A stretch of 47,782 nt of DNA from a virus, in the IMG/VR virus record IMGVR_UViG_3300007363_000029, positions 1 to 47,782 of that record. One strand, written 5' to 3'. Below are positions 7,491 to 15,072 of this stretch, piece after piece. The notes below the pieces were generated by a model that worked only from the letters and a program-made list of their open reading frames with translations, had not been told where the DNA came from and did no database searches. The translations under genes and the position numbers were made by a program. Each line of letters starts with the position of its first letter. The stretch's first letter is position 1.

Positions 7491-7499
7491 TGCTATAAT
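7491..7499 (+). promoter_or_regulatory. Extended -10 promoter, leaderless spacing
   Basis: TGCTATAAT ends 6 nt before the ATG at 7506 and no ribosome-binding sequence is present, the same geometry as at 6807. Confidence 0.65.
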
Positions 7500-7505
7500 T
7501 CATAC

Positions 7506-7952
7506 ATGGCAAAGTTATCATTATCATTAGTCAAGAATAAATTTCAAACTGGAGATCGTCCTACACAGGAAGATTATGAGCATTTAATTGACTCAGTATC
7601 TGCTCAAGCAACAGATCTTGGCACATCAGGCAATAACGAAAATACAATCAACGGAATAGAGAACGCTACAGTCATCGATAACTTTAGTGCATCCGACTGG
7701 CGTATGGTTAAGTACCTTGTTTCTCTATCTATGACAGCATCAGGAAACAATAAATTCTATGCTACAGAAATTACAGTTTTAGTTGACGGTAATAACATTA
7801 ACGTCAGCGAATATGGCACAATAGACAATGATGGGAATATTGGCACCATTAGCGTCTCAAGGACTGGAAATACCGTCGCTTTAACAGTGACTCCAGATCC
7901 TGCAATTACGCCAGTCACAGCACGTTTTGCACGTATTGGACTTAAGGCATAA
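7506..7952 (+). CDS. Short fibre protein sharing the C-terminal beta domain of the next gene (leaderless)
   Basis: This 148-aa protein has a short helical start ('RPTQEDYEHLIDSVSAQ') followed by a roughly 90-residue beta domain. That domain's pattern ('ATEITVLVDGNNINVSEYGTI', 'DGNIGTISVS', 'ALTVTPDP') matches the C-terminus of the 753-aa fibre at 7967 ('SEVLVTKDDNGNVAITEYAIV', 'NGILGDISAEF', 'SLTVNAVN'). Such domains terminate many phage tail proteins. The shared ending suggests domain shuffling between neighbouring fibre genes. It has a leaderless-type promoter. Confidence 0.6.
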   Translation: MAKLSLSLVKNKFQTGDRPTQEDYEHLIDSVSAQATDLGTSGNNENTINGIENATVIDNFSASDWRMVKYLVSLSMTASGNNKFYATEITVLVDGNNINVSEYGTIDNDGNIGTISVSRTGNTVALTVTPDPAITPVTARFARIGLKA

Positions 7953-7966
7953 ATAAGGAGATAAAA

Positions 7967-10228
7967 ATGGCAACAGTAAATAAAAACTTTAAAATCAAAC
8001 AAGGACTCATTGTCGAAGGTAGCGAGGCTACCGTAGCAGGTAATGATATCCTTACAAAGAAGCAAGCAGACCAAGATTACATTGTTAATCTTGCTGGTGG
8101 CGGTGCTTCAACTTCTAACGAACCTAATAAGGTTGTAAAGCGTGACGCAAATGGTAATTTTGCAGCAGGAACAATCAATGCAGATCTTGTTGGTGATGTA
8201 ACTGGTGATTTAACTGGTAATGCAGATACAGCAACTGCTCTTGAGACTGCTCGTACAATTGAATTGACTGGAGACATAACAGGTTCTGCATCATTCGACG
8301 GTACATCAAATATTCAAATTCAAGCATCACTAGATGCAGACTTTGCAACAGATGCAGAAGTTGCAACAGCAAAGTCAGAAGCAATCAGCGATGCAGGAAC
8401 ATATACAAATGCACAAATTTCTACAGAGGTTACAAATCGTAACTCTGCAATCGCAACTGCTAAGTCAGAAGCAATTTCAGCAGCATCAACAGATGCTACA
8501 AATAAGGCTAACGCTGCAGAATCAAGTGCAAACTCACACACAAATGATGAAATTACTGCACTAGATCTTTCTCTTAAGTCATATGCAGATCAAGCAGAAT
8601 CCGACGCAATTAGTGCAGCAGCAACTGATGCAACATCAAAGGCTAATGCAGCACAGGCTGCAGCAATTGCAACCGCTTCAACAGATGCTACTACTAAGGC
8701 TAATGCAGCACAGGCTGCAGCAATTGCAACCGCCTCAACAGATGCTACTACTAAGGCTAATGCTGCTCAAGCAGCAGCAGAAGCAACTGCCTCAGCAGAT
8801 GCTACTACTAAGGCTAATGCAGCACAGGCTGCAGCAGAGGCGACTGCAAATGCAGCAAATGTAGCACTTTATTCAACAGTAACAACAGATATTGCAACTG
8901 CTAAGGCTGCAGCAATCTCTGATGCAAATGCTCATGCAGATGCAGCAGTCGCTGCACTTGTTGATTCAGCACCTGCAATGCTAGACACACTTAATGAATT
9001 AGCAGCAGCAATTGCTGATAATCCAAATTATGCTACAGACGTAACAAATCTTGTTGCAACTAAGGCTGATAAAACATATGTAGATTCAGAAATCTCTGAT
9101 CTTGATACAGCAGCACAGGGCTATGCTTCAGATGCACAATCTGCAGCAGAAACATTTGCTACAAATGCAGATTCAGCACTTTATATCACAGTAACTGATG
9201 ACATTGCAACAGCAAAGTCCCAAGCAGAAGAAACAGCACAAGGATATGCTGACACAGCAGAAGATAATGCAATCGCTGCAGCAGCACTAGACGCTACAGC
9301 AAAGGCTAACGCTGCTCAATCTGCAGCAGAGGCTACCGCAGCATTGGATGCAACCTCAAAGGCTAACGCAGCAGAAGCAGCAGCAAACTCATATACAAAT
9401 ACAGAAATTACACAAGAAGTTGCAGATAGAAACTCTGCAATTTCATCAGCAATTTCTAGCGAGGTAACTAATAGAAACTCTGCAATTTCTGCAGCAGTTC
9501 AACAAGAAGTTACAGATAGAGATTCTGCAATTACCATTGCAATTAGTAATCTAAATACATCAGTTGGTGGAGATTTAGATGCTGCAATTGCTCAAGAAGT
9601 TTCAGATAGAAACTCTGCAATTGAATCAGCAGTAAATGCAATTGACACAGATGCTATTGAAGAAGGTCTAAATAATCTTTACTTCACAGAATCTCGTGCA
9701 CAGGCTGCAGTTGCTGGTAATATTCAAACAGCAGTAACAGACGCAGTTGATGCAATTAATACTGACGCTATTGAAGAAGGTTTAAATAATCTTTACTTCA
9801 CAAACCAAAGAGCACTTGATGCTGTAGGTGGAGACATTAATAATGCAATCGCTGCAGGTAACTCAAGCGCATCACCTACATACCAAGAGATTAACTTTAC
9901 TTGGGCAACTAAGCAAATTGGTACATATACATGGGTTCCAAACTCAGGTATTACAACAGTTTATGAATGGAATGGTAACTCATTCCCAGCAGCGAAGTTC
10001 CTAGTAAGAGTTCGTGAAGGACAGCATTCACAGGTTTCCGAAGTTCTTGTAACTAAGGATGATAATGGAAATGTTGCTATCACAGAATATGCTATCGTTC
10101 ATACAAATGGAATTCTTGGAGATATCTCTGCAGAATTTGCCAACGGTACATACTCATTAACAGTAAATGCAGTAAATAATTCAACAGAGGTTATCGTATC
10201 AGGCATGTTGCTTGCATACGGCGACTAA
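7967..10228 (+). CDS. Long Ala-rich tail fibre shaft protein
   Basis: This 753-aa protein begins 'MATVNKNFKIKQGLIVEG', a docking-type N-terminus nearly repeated in the next gene. A 'GNADTATALETARTIELTGDITGSASFDGTSNI' type fibre repeat follows, then several hundred Ala/Asp/Ser/Glu-rich residues, including 19-residue repeats. Tail-fibre repeats ('SAPAMLDTLNELAAAI') and two copies of 'DAIEEGLNNLYFT' come next. The last 100 residues or so are the beta domain shared with the protein at 7506. The Ala-rich part probably forms a trimeric coiled or helical rod. RBS is AAGGAG seven nucleotides before the ATG. Confidence 0.8.
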   Translation: MATVNKNFKIKQGLIVEGSEATVAGNDILTKKQADQDYIVNLAGGGASTSNEPNKVVKRDANGNFAAGTINADLVGDVTGDLTGNADTATALETARTIELTGDITGSASFDGTSNIQIQASLDADFATDAEVATAKSEAISDAGTYTNAQISTEVTNRNSAIATAKSEAISAASTDATNKANAAESSANSHTNDEITALDLSLKSYADQAESDAISAAATDATSKANAAQAAAIATASTDATTKANAAQAAAIATASTDATTKANAAQAAAEATASADATTKANAAQAAAEATANAANVALYSTVTTDIATAKAAAISDANAHADAAVAALVDSAPAMLDTLNELAAAIADNPNYATDVTNLVATKADKTYVDSEISDLDTAAQGYASDAQSAAETFATNADSALYITVTDDIATAKSQAEETAQGYADTAEDNAIAAAALDATAKANAAQSAAEATAALDATSKANAAEAAANSYTNTEITQEVADRNSAISSAISSEVTNRNSAISAAVQQEVTDRDSAITIAISNLNTSVGGDLDAAIAQEVSDRNSAIESAVNAIDTDAIEEGLNNLYFTESRAQAAVAGNIQTAVTDAVDAINTDAIEEGLNNLYFTNQRALDAVGGDINNAIAAGNSSASPTYQEINFTWATKQIGTYTWVPNSGITTVYEWNGNSFPAAKFLVRVREGQHSQVSEVLVTKDDNGNVAITEYAIVHTNGILGDISAEFANGTYSLTVNAVNNSTEVIVSGMLLAYGD
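8642..8848 (+). repeat. 57-nt tandem repeats in the fibre shaft
   Basis: Units start at 8642, 8699, 8756 and 8813, exactly 57 nt (19 codons) apart, coding ANAAQAAA-x-ATAS-x-DATTK. The first two are nearly identical at DNA level and the later ones drift. Unit gain or loss here would change fibre length in frame. Confidence 0.9.
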
Positions 10229-10248
10229 TTTTTGATAAGGGGTAGATA

Positions 10249-10704
10249 ATGGCTACAGTAAATAAAGACTTCAGAGTAAAAAATGGCCTACAGGTCAATG
10301 GCACTGGTAGTTTCGGAGGTGCTGTCGTAGTTGGTACGCCAACTATTTCAACACACGCTGCTACTAAAGAATACGTAGATTCTAATTCAGGTGCAGTTGT
10401 AGCAGGATCTACCCCTCCATCAGAACCAACAAATGGAAAGATGTGGCTAGATACATTAACAAAAAGAGTTAATGTTTATTATGATGGTGTTTGGTATACC
10501 CAAGCAACTATTGATGATACTCAAAATCTTCCACAACACATTCACGATACAGCAATCGATGGAACAGGATTTATTGTTACTACCTTCCGTGAGGGTGGAA
10601 GTTTCAATAGCCCACTGGGTCAGGGATTTGATGGTGGTGGACCAGATACACAATCTTGGGACGTTACCGCAGATGGTGGCTCACCAATTGATAACTTCAA
10701 CTAA
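10249..10704 (+). CDS. Short tail fibre with shared N-terminal docking segment
   Basis: This 151-aa protein opens 'MATVNKDFRVKNGLQVNG', almost the same as the 753-aa fibre ahead of it, so both probably attach to the same virion site. It carries 'ATKEYVDSN', a common fibre repeat, and the WLDT/VNVYYDGVWY motif seen in many phage fibres. The C-terminus is Gly/Asp-rich ('GQGFDGGGPDTQSWDV'). It looks like a short version of the longer fibre, with a different tip. The ribosome site is AAGGGG. Confidence 0.65.
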   Translation: MATVNKDFRVKNGLQVNGTGSFGGAVVVGTPTISTHAATKEYVDSNSGAVVAGSTPPSEPTNGKMWLDTLTKRVNVYYDGVWYTQATIDDTQNLPQHIHDTAIDGTGFIVTTFREGGSFNSPLGQGFDGGGPDTQSWDVTADGGSPIDNFN

Positions 10705-10711
10705 AAATTGA

Positions 10712-10720
10712 TGTTATAAT
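10712..10720 (+). promoter_or_regulatory. Extended -10 promoter
   Basis: TGTTATAAT lies 44 nt before the ATG at 10765. The leader keeps an AAGGAG ribosome site at 10750-10755. Confidence 0.55.
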
Positions 10721-10764
10721 AAGAAAAGTAAAAGATGGGTAGCACCCATAAGGAGATAAAGAAT

Positions 10765-12225
10765 ATGGCAACAAGAATGCAGCAACGCAGAGGTACTGCT
10801 CAGCAATGGACTGATGCAGACCCAATTTTGGCAGCAGGAGAAATTGGATTTGAAACAGATACCAGCCAATTTAAGATTGGTGACGGCGTTAACGCATGGT
10901 CAGACCTCTCCTACTTCAAGAATTTAGAAGACCTAGGTGGAACACTCGATGATTATGTTCCGCTTACAGAAAAGGGTGTGCCAAATGGTGTGGCAACACT
11001 TAACTCAGTCGGAAGAATCCCACTTGGTCAATTAGCAGACCTTGTAGATTCAGCACCAGAAGCATTAGATACTCTTAAGGAAATTGCAGATGCAGTTCAG
11101 GCTGCACAAACAGCCCTTACCAATACTGAAGGAGCATTATCAGTACACAATGCTCTTACAGAAAGTGTTCACGGTATTGCAGATACAGCAGAGTTAGTAA
11201 CAAATGCTAATCTTACAACTGCACTTGAGACAACAATTCAATCTGCAGTAGATTTATCTGCAGACTCACTATCAGCACACAATGCAAGCCACAATGTTCA
11301 CGGTATTGCAGACACAACAGTTCTTGTTACAACAACTGCTATGAACGATGCAATTGATGATGCAGTAGCAATTGGAGTAAACGATGCAGTTAGTCAAGCA
11401 ACAGCAACCGCAGCAGCAGATGCACAATCAAAAGCAACTGCAGCACTTACTGCAGCAGGTGTAGCAACATCAGCAGCAATTTCAGATCATAATGCAGATA
11501 AGACAAATGTTCATGGTATCTCTAATACAGATGACCTTGTTTATACAAATGACTCACGTCTATCAGATACACGTACACCATCTGATGAATCTGTAACAGA
11601 TGCTAAGATCAGTGGAACACTATCACAAAATAAGATTACAAGTCTTACATCAGATCTTGCAGCAAAAGCAGCACTGGCTTCACCAACATTTACTGGTACA
11701 CCAGCAGCACCAACTGCAACAGCAGGAACAAATACTACACAAATTGCAACAACAGCATTCGTAACTGGTGCAGTTTCAGATTTAGTAGCATCTGCTCCAT
11801 CAACCCTTAATACACTTAATGAGTTGGCTGCAGCACTTGGTAATGACGCAAACTATGCAACAACAATTACAAATGCACTTGCAGCAAAGGCAAGTAAGAC
11901 AGAACTTGATGCAGCAACATTATCATCATTCAATGCACAAGCATCAAGTTATACACTTGCACTTTCAGATGCAACAAATATGGTAGAAATGACAGGATCA
12001 AGTGCTAATACAGTAACTATTCCTACAAATGCCTCAGTGGCATTCCCAGTCGGAACTGCTATCGATATTTTCCAACGTGGAACAGGACAGACAACAATTG
12101 CTGCAGCAGCAGGAGTTACAGTTCTTTACACACCAGGTTTGAAATTACGTGCTCAGTACTCTGCAGCAACAGCAATCAAGCGTGATACAAACACTTGGAT
12201 CGTTTCAGGCGACTTAACAGCATAA
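10765..12225 (+). CDS. Tail fibre with Mtd-like N-terminus and 'GDLTA' C-terminal domain, cassette B
   Basis: The start at 10765 is supported by AAGGAG nine nucleotides upstream; an in-frame ATG at 10735 has no such site. The 486-aa protein begins 'MATRMQQRRGTAQQW', with 'LAAGEIGFETDTSQFKIGDG', the N-terminal domain first known from the Bordetella phage tropism determinant and widespread in fibres. The shaft has repeats such as 'VHGIADT' and 'SAPSTLNTLNELAAALGND'. Residues 393-486 match the C-terminal domain of the fibre at 2858, ending 'TNTWIVSGDLTA'. It is followed by a Hint-domain gene, as is that other fibre. Confidence 0.8.
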   Translation: MATRMQQRRGTAQQWTDADPILAAGEIGFETDTSQFKIGDGVNAWSDLSYFKNLEDLGGTLDDYVPLTEKGVPNGVATLNSVGRIPLGQLADLVDSAPEALDTLKEIADAVQAAQTALTNTEGALSVHNALTESVHGIADTAELVTNANLTTALETTIQSAVDLSADSLSAHNASHNVHGIADTTVLVTTTAMNDAIDDAVAIGVNDAVSQATATAAADAQSKATAALTAAGVATSAAISDHNADKTNVHGISNTDDLVYTNDSRLSDTRTPSDESVTDAKISGTLSQNKITSLTSDLAAKAALASPTFTGTPAAPTATAGTNTTQIATTAFVTGAVSDLVASAPSTLNTLNELAAALGNDANYATTITNALAAKASKTELDAATLSSFNAQASSYTLALSDATNMVEMTGSSANTVTIPTNASVAFPVGTAIDIFQRGTGQTTIAAAAGVTVLYTPGLKLRAQYSAATAIKRDTNTWIVSGDLTA

Positions 12226-12252
12226 TTTAAATACGAAAAGGGGAAGATATAA

Positions 12253-13632
12253 ATGGGAATTATTAGAAGAGGCGGTAAAGCATCTAAGGCTGCTAAGCAG
12301 ACTATTAGATACTGGGGTATTCAACCAGCAGACCCAGTTATTACATCAGTAGTACGTGTTGGAGTATCCTACCTTAGTGGTGATTATGATGTATATTTCA
12401 TGCCAGGAGGCGGTGTCGGTGCTACAGCATCATCATACACAATCACTGCTTCTAATGCAACATATGGAGATAGAACTTTTACAGCAACAACTTCTCCTTA
12501 TAGAGTTACAGGGCTACGTTCTGGAGCATCCTGGACATTTAAGATTAAGGCCAATGCAACAATTGGACAATCAAATACATCAGTAACTTCAACAGAAGTT
12601 TCTGGTGGATCACAAGACGTTACTGGTCTTCCAGGAAAGCCTGCAGCACCATCAGCATCTTCTCCATCGAACGTATCATACGATACAGTTTCATGGTCTG
12701 CACCTGAAAATGGTGGATCTGCAATTACAGGATATCAATGGGAATCTAACGACGGTAAGTCTGGAACAACCTCATCAACATCTGTAAACGTAAACCAAGA
12801 AGGTGGAACAGCACAAGCATATCGTGTACGTGCACAGAACTCTGATGGTTATGGAGAATGGTCTGACTATTCATCAAGCACTACAACATTTTCATTCGTA
12901 CCTTTCTCAGTATTTGGATTCTCACCATTCGGTGTATTCGGATTCTCACCATTTGGTGTGTTTGGATTCTCTCCATTTGGATTCTCACCATTTGGCGTGT
13001 TTGGATTCTCACCATTTGGCGTGTTCGGTTTCTCACCATTCGGATTCTCTCCGTTCGGTGTATTCGGCTTCTCACCATTTGGTTTTTCACCATTCGGTGT
13101 ATTCGGTTTCTCACCATTCTCATTCGGAGGATGCGTTGATGAAAATACATTAATCTCAGTTGTTACTGAAACTGGTGGATATGGAACAAAGCCAGCAAGT
13201 GAAGTTCAGCCTGGAGATGAAGTATGGGGTGTTGTATGGGCTGAGTACCTAGATGAAGGATTTGATTCTTCACTAGAATGGTCTTCCCCAACAATTACAA
13301 ATCTAGAACTACGTAAAACAAAGGTTATTTCTAAGACACCACAACCAAAAACTGTAACAATGACAATTAATGGAGAGGCTTCTAAGAAGTTCTCACTTAA
13401 TCAGCCAATTCTTACAAAGCGCAATGGTGCTTATATGTACGTTCTATCAGGTTCATTAGAACCAGGAGATCACGTAATTGAATATTCATATGAGCATGAT
13501 GCCTTCTCTGAAGTACTAATTCAAACAGTACAACAGATTGAAGGAGATGCAAATACATTTAGATTTGACTGTGAAGATGCTGATACATTCATTGCAGCAA
13601 ATCTAGTTATGCACAATCTGAAGTACTATTAA
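12253..13632 (+). CDS. Fn3-Fn3 - Phe-rich FSPFG repeat - Hint domain protein, cassette B
   Basis: This 459-aa protein has a basic N-terminus, two fibronectin type III-like domains (about residues 28-114 and 127-210, the second with 'GSAITGYQWESNDG' and 'YRVRAQNSDGYGEWS'), then 81 residues (213-293) of FSPFGVFG and FSPFG units. It ends in a Hint domain: Cys294 after GG, 'VQPGDEVWG' in block A, and His454-Asn455 four residues from the end. The usual block B T-x-x-H is replaced by Ser381-Leu-Asn-Gln384. The terminal Asn is followed by Leu, so protein splicing is not expected. Autocleavage is inferred and may be partial given the missing His. RBS is AAGGGG. Confidence 0.75.
   Translation: MGIIRRGGKASKAAKQTIRYWGIQPADPVITSVVRVGVSYLSGDYDVYFMPGGGVGATASSYTITASNATYGDRTFTATTSPYRVTGLRSGASWTFKIKANATIGQSNTSVTSTEVSGGSQDVTGLPGKPAAPSASSPSNVSYDTVSWSAPENGGSAITGYQWESNDGKSGTTSSTSVNVNQEGGTAQAYRVRAQNSDGYGEWSDYSSSTTTFSFVPFSVFGFSPFGVFGFSPFGVFGFSPFGFSPFGVFGFSPFGVFGFSPFGFSPFGVFGFSPFGFSPFGVFGFSPFSFGGCVDENTLISVVTETGGYGTKPASEVQPGDEVWGVVWAEYLDEGFDSSLEWSSPTITNLELRKTKVISKTPQPKTVTMTINGEASKKFSLNQPILTKRNGAYMYVLSGSLEPGDHVIEYSYEHDAFSEVLIQTVQQIEGDANTFRFDCEDADTFIAANLVMHNLKYY
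12889..13131 (+). repeat. FSPFGVFG-coding repeat tract
   Basis: Six octapeptide units (FSPFGVFG) and three pentapeptide units (FSPFG) fill 81 codons, 31 of them Phe. Synonymous codons vary (TTC/TTT, CCA/CCG, TCA/TCT), which argues for selection on the peptide. The same DNA read in other frames gives long spurious ORFs on both strands. Confidence 0.9.
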
Positions 13633-13662
13633 AATTTAATAAATAGTCGGGGGATATTGAGA

Positions 13663-14382
13663 GTGATTTATCATCATAATCATATCCCCCGAACTGCAGG
13701 CACATTTATTCATTCCCCTATTACTTCCTTATTAAATAGTAGGGGAATTAATTATTCTCTTGTATTTCAAAAAAATAAAATTGATGATGATAAAATAAAA
13801 AAATCAAAATATATTTTTGGGCATATTGGTTGTTATCCAGAAACTATTTTAGAAGATGTTTGTTCATTTTCGGTGGTACGTGACCCTTTTCAAAGATTCA
13901 TAAGTACTTTTAACTTCTTCTCTGAGCATGTATTTTATACTAAGCCAACAATGGAATTGCTTGAAAAATGGGTTTATGATCCAGTATTTTCAGAAAACCA
14001 TAGAAATATTCAGTCTAAGTTTTTGACTGGTTCATCTAATAAAGATCGCTGGAATGCTGCTACAAGACCAGAAATTGTTGCTAACGGCTGGATGATTGAA
14101 AACTATGAGTCTGATATCAAAAAAATAACAGACAAAATAGACATGATGAAAGTCGTATCTTTGGAAAATATTGATTCATTATTAGATTGGCTTTCAGATA
14201 TTAGTAGGAGGGACTATGGGTTTCCTCTATTTAATCAAAGACATCCTATAAACGAGTCTTCAGGACTGGATTTTGAAATTCCTGAAAGCATTAAATCACG
14301 AATTGAAGAGTTAAATAGTATTGATTATCATCTATATGATTATGTCAAAACCAATGAGCACAAGTCTTTAAATGGTGTATAA
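13663..14382 (+). CDS. PAPS-dependent sulfotransferase family protein
   Basis: This 239-aa protein carries both cofactor signatures of the sulfotransferase family. The N-terminal 5'-phosphosulfate loop is 'HIPRTAGT' (residues 7-14). The 3'-phosphate motif is 'VVRDPFQRFIST' (residues 71-82, with Arg73 and Ser81). Enzymes of this type move sulfate from PAPS to hydroxyl groups of sugars or proteins. The start is uncertain: GTG at 13663 is better spaced from the GGGGGA upstream than TTG at 13657. It follows the Hint-domain adhesin and precedes two oxygenase-like genes, so modification of virion proteins or host surface glycans is a plausible job. The substrate is not known. Confidence 0.8.
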   Translation: MIYHHNHIPRTAGTFIHSPITSLLNSRGINYSLVFQKNKIDDDKIKKSKYIFGHIGCYPETILEDVCSFSVVRDPFQRFISTFNFFSEHVFYTKPTMELLEKWVYDPVFSENHRNIQSKFLTGSSNKDRWNAATRPEIVANGWMIENYESDIKKITDKIDMMKVVSLENIDSLLDWLSDISRRDYGFPLFNQRHPINESSGLDFEIPESIKSRIEELNSIDYHLYDYVKTNEHKSLNGV

Positions 14383-14383
14383 T
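14376..14383 (+). promoter_or_regulatory. -10 box (TGTATAAT) overlapping the sulfotransferase stop
   Basis: A perfect TATAAT, with TG directly before it, contains the TAA stop of the upstream gene (14380-14382). The next ATG with a GGAG site is at 14407. Confidence 0.5.
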
Positions 14384-14406
14384 AGTAAAGTCGAATGGAG
14401 ACAAAA

Positions 14407-15072
14407 ATGATGGAAGATTTTCCAACAGAAGGACTACAAAGCGTAAGTAAGTCCACACAACCACACAGATTTTTTGAAAGATATCTTAATAATGATTTAG
14501 TTCGTCTAGCAGGAGAACTACAAGACAGATACCAAAAAATTGAACAAGCACAGGTAACTGGTGTAACACCCGTTACAGATAATGAAATTTGGAAATCATC
14601 CAATAGCGTTTCAACCATGAAATGGAGACAGTACAACGTATTCCAGTTTCATATCGAAGAAATTTATCATTTATACCTTGCCGTGTCTGACATGGTTAAA
14701 GAAGCATGTGAATATTACGATATTGATTTTGACGAACAAAAATATATGCTACAGGGTTGGTTTAATATTAATCATACTAAAAAAGGCAAGTTGGATTGGC
14801 ACGATCATGGTCCACTTGGAGCACCAAACTTTCACGGGTACTACTGTGTAAATGCAGAACCATCAATAACACACTATAAGGCATTTGATAAGTATGTAGA
14901 AAACTATAATACTAATAACCGTGCAATTTTGTCAGAAATGGGACATCCACATGCAATGGCTGATTGGGATTGGGATGGTCCTAGAATTACAGTTGCATAT
15001 GATGTAATTCCACTTAGAGATATTATGCGTTTTGGGTCTTCACAAGAGCAACACTGGATTCCTTTGGCATGA
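14407..15072 (+). CDS. Putative 2OG-Fe(II) oxygenase-like protein, first tandem copy
   Basis: The start at 14407 is chosen because GGAG sits six nucleotides upstream; an in-frame ATG at 14395 overlaps that site. The 221-aa product has 'GWFNI', then 'DWHDHG' (His132, His134), 'FHGYYCVNAEPS', 'GHPH' (His180/His182) and 'PRITVAYDV' (Arg193). This order resembles the 2OG-Fe(II) oxygenase family with W-x-H-x-H, GxYY and distal His...R-I-s-x-a-x motifs. The exact metal triad is uncertain since the second ligand is not the usual Asp. The next gene is a clear paralogue. The substrate is unknown; nearby genes are adhesins and a sulfotransferase. Confidence 0.6.
   Translation: MMEDFPTEGLQSVSKSTQPHRFFERYLNNDLVRLAGELQDRYQKIEQAQVTGVTPVTDNEIWKSSNSVSTMKWRQYNVFQFHIEEIYHLYLAVSDMVKEACEYYDIDFDEQKYMLQGWFNINHTKKGKLDWHDHGPLGAPNFHGYYCVNAEPSITHYKAFDKYVENYNTNNRAILSEMGHPHAMADWDWDGPRITVAYDVIPLRDIMRFGSSQEQHWIPLA

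Noticed and set aside
10765-12225. Diversity-generating retroelement around the Mtd-like fibre
   Set aside because: Only the Mtd-like N-terminal domain is present. There is no reverse transcriptase, template repeat or C-type lectin variable domain in the window.
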